From an uncultured beta proteobacterium (lineage in GTDB: Bacteria > Pseudomonadota > Gammaproteobacteria > Burkholderiales > Burkholderiaceae), in NCBI GenBank assembly GCA_903944255.1, contig CAJARE010000122.1, positions 1 to 12,245 on the forward strand: a stretch of DNA of 12,245 nt, read 5' to 3'. The translations under genes were made by a program, and so were the position numbers. Under the pieces are notes generated by a model. It was given only the letters and a program-made list of their open reading frames with translations, did not search any database and was not told where the DNA came from. Positions 6,697 to 12,245 of the stretch are shown in pieces. Numbering within the stretch: position 1 is the stretch's first letter; each line of letters begins with the position of its first letter.

Positions 6697-7890
6697 ATGT
6701 ACGATAAGCCAGATTCACGAGGACACTTTGGTCCATATGGTGGAGTGTTTGTTTCTGAGACCTTGATGTATGCGCTAGATGAATTAAAAGAAGCTTATGC
6801 AAAGTATCAACATGATCCAGAGTTCGTTGAAGAGTTTCATTACGAACTAAAGCATTTTGTAGGTAGGCCTTCTCCCGTCTATCATGCTAAGCGCTGGAGT
6901 GAAATGCTCGGTGGCGCACAGATTTATTTGAAGCGTGAAGATTTAAATCATACTGGTGCTCACAAGATCAATAACGTCATTGGCCAAGCAATGCTTGCCA
7001 AGCGTATGGGTAAGCCTCGCATCATTGCAGAAACAGGAGCAGGTCAGCATGGCGTTGCAACAGCAACTATTTGTGCTCGCTTTGGTTTAGATTGCACGGT
7101 ATATCAAGGTTCAGTGGACGTCGCACGTCAGGCTCAAAACGTTTTTCGCATGAAGTTGCTAGGCGCTAAAGTAGTACCCGTTGAATCCGGTACTAAAACT
7201 TTAAAAGATGCACTTAATGAGGCGATGCGTGATTGGGTAACCAATGTTGAAAACACTTTTTATATTATTGGTACTGTTGCAGGACCTCATCCTTATCCCA
7301 TGATGGTGCGAGATTTTCAGAGTGTGATTGGTGAAGAGTGCAAAGTACAGATGCCTGAAATGATAGGTCGTCAACCAGATTATGTAATGGCTTGTGTGGG
7401 TGGTGGCTCTAATGCAATGGGTATCTTCTATCCTTATATTGACTTCCCAGAGGTCAAGCTGGTTGGTGTTGAGGCAGCAGGACATGGACTGGGTAGTGGA
7501 TTGCACTCAGCAGCATTGTGCGTTGGAAAGCCAGGTGTACTGCATGGTAACCGCACTTATTTATTGCAGGATGAGAATGGTCAAATTTCTGAAACGCATT
7601 CTGTATCCGCAGGGATGGATTACCCGGGAGTGGGTCCAGAGCATGCATGGTTAAAAGATTCAGGACGAGCTGACTATGTTGCTATTACCGATGAAGAAGC
7701 GCTGAAAGCTTTTCACGATTGCTGTCAAATTGAAGGCATTATTCCAGCCTTAGAGTCTTCTCATGCCATTGCTTATGCTTGCAAGCTTGCCAAGACATTA
7801 CCGAAAGATAAAACTATCTTAGTGAATTTATCTGGTCGTGGGGATAAGGATATGCATACAGTTGCCATGGCTACAGGCTCAGAAGGTTAG
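6697..7890 (+). CDS. trpB: Tryptophan synthase beta subunit TrpB
   Basis: TrpB joins indole, delivered by TrpA through a tunnel, to serine with pyridoxal phosphate to give tryptophan. The 397 residues are the standard TrpB1 length. The cofactor lysine is K90 in HTGAHKINN, the catalytic glutamate E112 in AETGAGQHGVA (Salmonella K87 and E109, same spacing), the phosphate clamp GGGSNAMG is at 235-242, and the C-terminal SGRGDKD at 379-385. The start MYDKPDSRGHFGPYGGVFV fits the family. It follows trpF by 30 bases and precedes trpA by 47, the usual BA order. The full COMM-domain and alpha-contact segments appear intact, so a normal alpha2beta2 complex is expected. Confidence 0.98.
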   Translation: MYDKPDSRGHFGPYGGVFVSETLMYALDELKEAYAKYQHDPEFVEEFHYELKHFVGRPSPVYHAKRWSEMLGGAQIYLKREDLNHTGAHKINNVIGQAMLAKRMGKPRIIAETGAGQHGVATATICARFGLDCTVYQGSVDVARQAQNVFRMKLLGAKVVPVESGTKTLKDALNEAMRDWVTNVENTFYIIGTVAGPHPYPMMVRDFQSVIGEECKVQMPEMIGRQPDYVMACVGGGSNAMGIFYPYIDFPEVKLVGVEAAGHGLGSGLHSAALCVGKPGVLHGNRTYLLQDENGQISETHSVSAGMDYPGVGPEHAWLKDSGRADYVAITDEEALKAFHDCCQIEGIIPALESSHAIAYACKLAKTLPKDKTILVNLSGRGDKDMHTVAMATGSEG

Positions 7891-7937
7891 TAATAGAACA
7901 GCATCATCAGAAAAAAATAGAATAACAAGAAAACTTT

Positions 7938-8735
7938 ATGTCAAAAATTACCGCACTCTTTCAAGAGTTAAAGGCCTCTGGAAAAAAAGGGCTGATTCCC
8001 TTTATTACTGCTGGTGATCCGGATCCTCAATTGACGGTTGAGTTGATGCATGCATTAGTGCGCGGTGGCTCAAATGTGATCGAGTTGGGCGTACCATTTT
8101 CTGACCCCATGGCCGATGGCCCAGTGATTCAGAGATCGTCTGAGCGAGCATTATCTAAGGGCGTTACTTTGCATAGCTGCTTGGAGATGGTGAAGGAGTT
8201 TCGTAAAAAAGATACGATCACTCCGGTTGTTTTGATGGGTTATGCTAATCCTGTAGAGCAAATGGGTACCGAGCGATTTGCTGCTGAAGCAAAGGCAGCT
8301 GGTGTTGATGGTGTACTAGTAGTCGACTACCCACCAGAAGAATGCGTTGACTTCGCTGGACGGATGCGGGTTGCAGGTATTGACCCCATTTTTTTGTTGG
8401 CGCCCACTTCCTCACATGAGCGTATTAAAGAGGCTGCCAAAATTGCTTCTGGTTATATTTACTACGTCTCCATGCGTGGAGTAACTGGCGCATCTCATCT
8501 TAATACTCAAGATGTTGCCAGTATCATCCCTAAAATTCGGGAAGAAACCCCGATTCCCATCGCAGTAGGGTTTGGTATTAGTGATGCAGCCAGCGCTAAA
8601 GCCGTATCTACTAGCGCTGATGCGGTGGTAATTGGCAGTAGAATCATTCGCATCTTAGAGGATGCGCCCCCAGGTCAGGCGGTACAATCACTGGAAACCT
8701 TTATTCGTGAAATTCGCGACGCCTTAGATAGCTAA
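7938..8735 (+). CDS. trpA: Tryptophan synthase alpha subunit TrpA
   Basis: TrpA splits indole-3-glycerol phosphate into indole and glyceraldehyde 3-phosphate and passes the indole to TrpB. The 265-residue barrel carries the catalytic E49 and D60 in the signature IELGVPFSDPMADGPVIQ (48-65), at the same numbers as in Salmonella. It also has Y175 in YIYYVSMRGVTGAS (173-186) and the phosphate-binding VGFGISD (210-216). Only a weak purine stretch (AAGAAA) lies upstream of ATG 7938, in an AT-rich 47-base spacer with no hairpin. It ends 6 bases before accD, so accD expression may depend on trpA translation. Confidence 0.98.
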   Translation: MSKITALFQELKASGKKGLIPFITAGDPDPQLTVELMHALVRGGSNVIELGVPFSDPMADGPVIQRSSERALSKGVTLHSCLEMVKEFRKKDTITPVVLMGYANPVEQMGTERFAAEAKAAGVDGVLVVDYPPEECVDFAGRMRVAGIDPIFLLAPTSSHERIKEAAKIASGYIYYVSMRGVTGASHLNTQDVASIIPKIREETPIPIAVGFGISDAASAKAVSTSADAVVIGSRIIRILEDAPPGQAVQSLETFIREIRDALDS

Positions 8736-8741
8736 ATACTC

Positions 8742-9629
8742 ATGAGCTGGATTGATAAGTTACTCCCACCCCAAATTCAACATACCGATCCGGTTAACCG
8801 TAAATCGGTTCCAGAGGGATTGTGGGTAAAGTGTCCAGATTGTGCAACCGTTCTCTATAGCACTGATCTTGAGGCCAATCTTTCTGTTTGTCCAAAGTGT
8901 AGTCACCATATGCGTATTGGTGCTCGACAACGTTTAGATAGTCTTTTGGATGAAAAAGGGCGTTATGAAATCGGTGCCGATATTTATCCAACTGATCCAT
9001 TGAAGTTTAAAGATTCAAAGAAATATCCCGATCGTATTAAAGAGGCGAATGACGCTTCAGGTGAGTCTGAGGCATTGATTGCGATGGGTGGAAAAATTGA
9101 AGGTAATCCTGTTGTAACGGCTTGTTTTGAGTTTCAATATATGGGTGGCTCAATGGGCTCTGTAGTTGGTGAGCGTTTCTCTCGCGGAGTACAAGAAGCG
9201 ATCCATAAGAAATGCCCCTTTATCTGCATTACTGCTACTGGTGGTGCGCGGATGCAGGAGTCACTGCTATCACTATTTCAGATGGCAAAAACAAACTCGA
9301 TGTTGACTCTATTGTCAAAAAAAGGCTTGCCTTACATTAGCGTCCTGACGGACCCAACCATGGGCGGTATTTCAGCAAGCTTTGCTTTTATGGGCGATGT
9401 GGTGATGGCGGAGCCAAAGGCTTTGATCGGTTTTGCAGGTCCACGTGTGATTGAGCAGACGGTTCGTGAAAAATTGCCTGAAGGTTTTCAACGATCTGAG
9501 TTTTTGATGCAAAAGGGTGGGATCGATATGATTGTTGATCGCCGTCAGATGCGCGCTGAAATTGCTCGCTTATTAGCCTTGTTGCAAAAACATCCAGAGC
9601 CTGCGATCGCGGGTAGCGCAGCTGTTTAA
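8742..9629 (+). CDS. accD: Acetyl-CoA carboxylase carboxyltransferase beta subunit AccD
   Basis: AccD with AccA transfers CO2 from carboxybiotin to acetyl-CoA, giving malonyl-CoA for fatty acid synthesis. The 295-residue product has the N-terminal four-cysteine zinc ribbon C31, C34, C50, C53 (KCPDCATV ... VCPKCSHH). The crotonase-like carboxyltransferase fold follows, with MGGSMGSVVGERFSRG (134-149), ATGGARMQESLLSLFQM (165-181) and DPTMGGISASFAFMGD (204-219), the acyl-CoA and oxyanion segments. The start MSWIDKLLPP is the family standard. No Shine-Dalgarno sequence is visible ahead of ATG 8742, only six bases after the trpA stop, so re-initiation is likely. accD followed by folC, dedD and cvpA is the same order as in E. 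coli; trpFBA placed before it is the Burkholderiales variant. Confidence 0.98.
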   Translation: MSWIDKLLPPQIQHTDPVNRKSVPEGLWVKCPDCATVLYSTDLEANLSVCPKCSHHMRIGARQRLDSLLDEKGRYEIGADIYPTDPLKFKDSKKYPDRIKEANDASGESEALIAMGGKIEGNPVVTACFEFQYMGGSMGSVVGERFSRGVQEAIHKKCPFICITATGGARMQESLLSLFQMAKTNSMLTLLSKKGLPYISVLTDPTMGGISASFAFMGDVVMAEPKALIGFAGPRVIEQTVREKLPEGFQRSEFLMQKGGIDMIVDRRQMRAEIARLLALLQKHPEPAIAGSAAV

Positions 9630-9633
9630 GCGC

Positions 9634-10959
9634 TTGACTACAACACACCAACCCCCCATTTTATTTTCTAGCCTTGAGGCCTGGCTAAGCCACCTTGAGT
9701 CTGCACACCCGGTCGGAATCGATATGGGTTTAGAGCGCATTAATCGCGTTAAAGCCGCTCTTGATTTACATTTCGACTGTCCAGTGATTACGGTAGCAGG
9801 TACCAATGGAAAAGGTTCTACTTGCGCTTATCTCGAGAGTATTTTATTAGCGTCTGGTTATAGAGTGGGTTGCCACACCTCACCACATTTACTTAAATTT
9901 AATGAACGCGCCCGTATTAATGGTAATGATGTAAACGATGATCTTTTGCTAAAACATTTTGCTGCAGTAGAGAATGCTAGAGTGAGCTTGGTAGATGCAC
10001 CAACCCTAACGTATTTTGAATTCACCACCTTAGCTATCATGCATTTATTTTCTGAGTCACATTTAGATGTTGTGGTGTTAGAGGTTGGTATGGGCGGACG
10101 TTTGGATGCCGTTAATATTATTGATGCTGACTGCGCTATTGTGACTAGTATTGATATTGATCATGCAGATTTTTTAGGCGGGACCCGAGAGCTGATTGCA
10201 TTTGAAAAGGCAGGTATATTTCGCCCCGGACGTATTGCGGTTTGCGGGGATCCAATTCCACCCCAAACTTTGATAGATCATGCTGAACAATTAGGTTGCG
10301 ATCTATGGTTACAGGGTCGTGATTACAATTTTCAAGGTGATAAACAGCAATGGGGTTGGGCCGGTCGTCAAAAGCGTTTCAGTGGCCTTGGTTACCCGGC
10401 TCTGCGGGGCGCCAATCAAATCTTAAATGCCTCTGCCGTGATTGCCGCTTTAATGGCTTTGCATGAACGCTTGCCAGTGAGCGCGCAAGATATACGCAAT
10501 GGCTTTGCATTAGTCCAATTACCGGGGCGGTTTCAAGTCTTACCAGGGCAACCTACAGTAGTGCTTGATGTAGCCCATAATCCGCATGCTGCTGCTACCT
10601 TAGGTCAAAGTCTCGAGAGAATGGGGTACCACCCATATACCTATGCTGTTTTTGGTGCTATGGCTGATAAAGATATTGAGGGGGTCATCAAACCCCTATT
10701 GGAAATTGTCGATTTCTGGTTTTGTACCGATTTACCGACAAAACGGGCCGCCAGTGCCAAAGATCTAGCTCAGAAGCTTGAGCAACTGGGCGTTAAGCCT
10801 AAAAATGGGGCAGATGGCGGAATTGAATGCTTTTCCACACCTGCTGCAGCCTATCAAAAAGCGCTATCTCAAGCTGGTGAGGGTGATAGAATTGTGTCCT
10901 TCGGATCCTTCTATACTGTTGCAGGCGTAATGGCTTATCGAAACAACCAGGCGCATTGA
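9634..10959 (+). CDS. folC: Bifunctional dihydrofolate/folylpolyglutamate synthase FolC (TTG start)
   Basis: FolC adds glutamate to dihydropteroate and extends the glutamate chain of folates, using ATP. The 441-residue Mur-ligase-type protein shows the P-loop GTNGKGST (56-63), HTSPHL (81-86), ERARING (91-97), LEVGMGGRLDAVN (149-161), the magnesium-site H177 in DIDHADFLG, the probable carbamylated K192 in FEKAGI, LPGRFQVL (297-304) and LDVAHNPHA (311-319) in the C-terminal domain. The start is unusual: TTG 9634, four bases after accD, is the only start codon I see that keeps the conserved N-terminal segment SSLEAWLSHLESAHPVGIDM. The next ATG codes M31 and would remove it. Only a weak AAG precedes it. 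A rare start plus no strong binding site suggests low, accD-coupled translation. Confidence 0.96.
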   Translation: MTTTHQPPILFSSLEAWLSHLESAHPVGIDMGLERINRVKAALDLHFDCPVITVAGTNGKGSTCAYLESILLASGYRVGCHTSPHLLKFNERARINGNDVNDDLLLKHFAAVENARVSLVDAPTLTYFEFTTLAIMHLFSESHLDVVVLEVGMGGRLDAVNIIDADCAIVTSIDIDHADFLGGTRELIAFEKAGIFRPGRIAVCGDPIPPQTLIDHAEQLGCDLWLQGRDYNFQGDKQQWGWAGRQKRFSGLGYPALRGANQILNASAVIAALMALHERLPVSAQDIRNGFALVQLPGRFQVLPGQPTVVLDVAHNPHAAATLGQSLERMGYHPYTYAVFGAMADKDIEGVIKPLLEIVDFWFCTDLPTKRAASAKDLAQKLEQLGVKPKNGADGGIECFSTPAAAYQKALSQAGEGDRIVSFGSFYTVAGVMAYRNNQAH

Positions 10960-10962
10960 TCC

Positions 10963-11754
10963 ATGATTCGTTTACCGAAGCTTTTTAAGCGAAAAACACA
11001 GGCTAATGACCTTGATCTAGGTTCATTGAGGGGTCGGCGTACCGCCAATAAACCAGCACCCCGCAGTTTTCAACGTGCAGCAGAAGCTGAAGAATTAGCC
11101 TTAACTGAGGACCCGGAGCAACAACGTGCTCGTCACCGCCTGATTGGCGCTGCTGTTTTAGTGCTCATTGCGGTGGTTGGTTTGCCTCGTATCTTAGATA
11201 ACAAACCTAAAGCTGTCACAAACGATATTGCTGTCAATATTGTTACAAGTTTGCCAACTCCTTCGGTCATTTCTAAGTCGAGTGAGAATCCAAAGACTGA
11301 TACTCCCCCTGAGCCATCTACCAAGCAAGGTGTTTCTGAATCAAAAGCTGAACCCAAGTCAGAAGCTAAAGCGGAAGTAAAGACAGAGGCGAAGATTGAA
11401 TCAAAGCCTGTCAATTCAGCCCCACCTAAATCTAGCGCCCTAGGCTTGGCTTCTGGAGAAGAGGTAGTTGGTGCTCCTGGCATTTCAACTGCAGTCCCAG
11501 CGGCCAATGGATCTGGAAAGTTTGTTATTCAAATAGGTGCTTTTGCTTCTGAAGAGCGAGCCAAAGGATGGATTGCTAAGCTAAAAGAGCAAAAAATTCC
11601 AAATTATGTTTTAAATAAAAACGGCCCGGATGGTACAAAGTTATATGTGCTCCGTGCCGGTCCTTATACCGATAAAGATGAGGCGGAAGCAGCTGAGAAA
11701 AAAATTAAGGCGATGGGTCTTACTCCAAGACTTGTCGAAACTGGTAAACAGTAA
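10963..11754 (+). CDS. dedD: SPOR-domain cell division protein, DedD-like
   Basis: This is a predicted bitopic inner-membrane protein of 263 residues. A basic N-terminus of about 59 residues faces the cytoplasm, one membrane helix spans about 60-77 (LIGAAVLVLIAVVGL), and a long low-complexity linker follows. The linker includes a Lys/Glu/Ala/Ser repeat-like stretch at about 127-149 (SKAEPKSEAKAEVKTEAKIE). A C-terminal SPOR domain sits at about 186-258 (FVIQIGAFASEERAKGW ... LYVLRAGPYTDKDEAEAAEKK). SPOR domains bind denuded glycan strands at the division septum, and DedD in E. coli supports septal peptidoglycan synthesis. The place between folC and cvpA matches E. coli dedD, which supports the name. 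The ATG is 3 bases after the folC stop, with AGGCG 9 bases upstream. The cytoplasmic part is longer than in E. coli DedD. The function here is inferred. Confidence 0.88.
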   Translation: MIRLPKLFKRKTQANDLDLGSLRGRRTANKPAPRSFQRAAEAEELALTEDPEQQRARHRLIGAAVLVLIAVVGLPRILDNKPKAVTNDIAVNIVTSLPTPSVISKSSENPKTDTPPEPSTKQGVSESKAEPKSEAKAEVKTEAKIESKPVNSAPPKSSALGLASGEEVVGAPGISTAVPAANGSGKFVIQIGAFASEERAKGWIAKLKEQKIPNYVLNKNGPDGTKLYVLRAGPYTDKDEAEAAEKKIKAMGLTPRLVETGKQ

Positions 11755-11756
11755 TG
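11752..11756 (+). other. TAATG stop/start overlap, dedD to cvpA
   Basis: The dedD stop TAA (11752-11754) shares its A with the cvpA ATG (11754-11756). There is no clear ribosome binding site, so translational coupling is inferred, as at the asd/fimV junction. Confidence 0.65.
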
Positions 11757-12245
11757 GAATACTTATCCACCCTCAAATTTACACCGGTGGATTATTTCAC
11801 CCTAGTAGTTCTGCTTGTATCCGCTTTAATTGGAATATCGCGCGGCTTATTTAAAGAAGTGCTTGCATTAGCTTCTTGGCTTGTAGCGGCTTGGGTTGCT
11901 TATCACTATAGCTATTATCTATCTACAGAGTGGCTCTCAACATTTCATTTAGACGAACTATTGAGTCTAGGAATTAGCTTCCTCATTCTATTTATCTTGA
12001 CCTTGATTGCTTGTGGGTTGTTTGGCGGGGTAATACAAAAGATCATTCTGTCTGCAGGCTTAAGTTTGACGGATCGTTTCTTGGGATTAATTTTTGGTTT
12101 AATGCGTGGCGGATTGATTGTGGTAGTTCTGGCTACCTTGGCAGCATTAACTCCAATACCTCAAAGTGTCGCATGGCAAAAAGCGATTACCCGCCCAGCC
12201 ATCGATATGGCTACCGGTTTAATTAAAAGTTGGTTGCCCCCAGAT
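11754..12245 (+). CDS. cvpA: CvpA family inner-membrane protein (3' end outside window)
   Basis: The frame starting at ATG 11754 stays open for 164 codons to the right edge. CvpA proteins have about 160-170 residues, so probably only the stop or a few residues are missing. The protein is hydrophobic with about four membrane segments: roughly 14-30, 33-52, 69-91 and 106-133. Family marks are FTPVDYFTLVVLLVSALIGI (9-28), SRGLFKEVLALASWLVA (29-45) and the conserved LTDRFLGLIFGLMRGG (105-120). CvpA was named for its need in colicin V production in E. coli and has since been linked to envelope/bile stress tolerance; its biochemical role is unclear. It directly follows dedD with a one-base overlap, and in E. 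coli and many relatives purF comes next. purF just beyond the edge is therefore the expectation, though not visible here. Confidence 0.93.
   Translation, partial: MEYLSTLKFTPVDYFTLVVLLVSALIGISRGLFKEVLALASWLVAAWVAYHYSYYLSTEWLSTFHLDELLSLGISFLILFILTLIACGLFGGVIQKIILSAGLSLTDRFLGLIFGLMRGGLIVVVLATLAALTPIPQSVAWQKAITRPAIDMATGLIKSWLPPD

Noticed and set aside
7201..7654. Open frames of 60-100 codons on both strands overlapping trpB
   Set aside because: trpB is complete and conserved through this stretch. The alternative frames give compositionally odd peptides without motifs.
10680..10697. Stable hairpin GGGGT-loop-ACCCC inside folC
   Set aside because: It is not followed by a T tract and lies in conserved coding sequence, so it is not an intrinsic terminator.
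11133..11507. 124-codon open frame on the minus strand inside dedD
   Set aside because: It is antisense to the Lys/Glu/Ala linker, whose skewed codons keep the opposite frame free of stops. No domain is visible.
1..12245. Mobile elements, CRISPR arrays, tRNA/rRNA genes, riboswitches, defence or toxin-antitoxin modules
   Set aside because: None was seen. Coding genes fill nearly the whole window, no gap exceeds 54 bases, and all genes belong to housekeeping families with matching base composition.

Overview
This is a compact, single-strand housekeeping segment of a chromosome that most resembles a Betaproteobacterium of the order Burkholderiales, and within it Polynucleobacter. Three things point there: the moderately low G+C and AT-rich spacers, the protein sequences themselves, and the gene order. 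The order is leuC, entericidin-like lipoprotein, leuD, leuB, asd, fimV, truA, trpF, trpB, trpA, accD, folC, dedD, cvpA. The genus call is recognition from memory, not a database result.

Layout. Positions 1-2531 hold the end of leuC, a small lipoprotein gene, leuD and leuB, which are the isopropylmalate steps of leucine synthesis. Positions 2586-5119 hold asd (aspartate-semialdehyde dehydrogenase, shared by the lysine/diaminopimelate, threonine and methionine routes) and, overlapping it by one base, a FimV/HubP-family envelope protein. Positions 5131-8735 hold truA (tRNA pseudouridine synthase) and trpF-trpB-trpA, which covers phosphoribosylanthranilate isomerase and both tryptophan synthase subunits. 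The earlier trp genes (trpEGDC) are absent. Positions 8742-10959 hold accD (carboxyltransferase beta subunit of acetyl-CoA carboxylase) and folC (folylpolyglutamate/dihydrofolate synthase, TTG start). Positions 10963-12245 hold dedD (SPOR-domain division protein) and cvpA, which runs off the right edge.

All 14 genes read rightward with gaps of at most 54 bases. Two junctions are one-base TAATG overlaps (asd/fimV and dedD/cvpA). I see no intrinsic terminator or convincing promoter inside the window, so long co-transcription is plausible. The mix of amino acid, fatty acid, folate, tRNA-modification and cell-pole/division genes is a known conserved neighbourhood in Beta- and Gammaproteobacteria: Pseudomonas has leuCDB-asd-fimV-truA-trpF-accD-folC, and E. 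coli has truA-accD-folC-dedD-cvpA-purF.

I found no mobile element, CRISPR array, RNA gene, toxin-antitoxin or defence module, and no sign of horizontal transfer. No undescribed system is evident. The points that merit a second look are modest: the lipoprotein gene inside the leucine operon, the short FimV, several genes with almost no ribosome binding site, the TTG start of folC, and a perfect Shine-Dalgarno-like sequence buried inside fimV.
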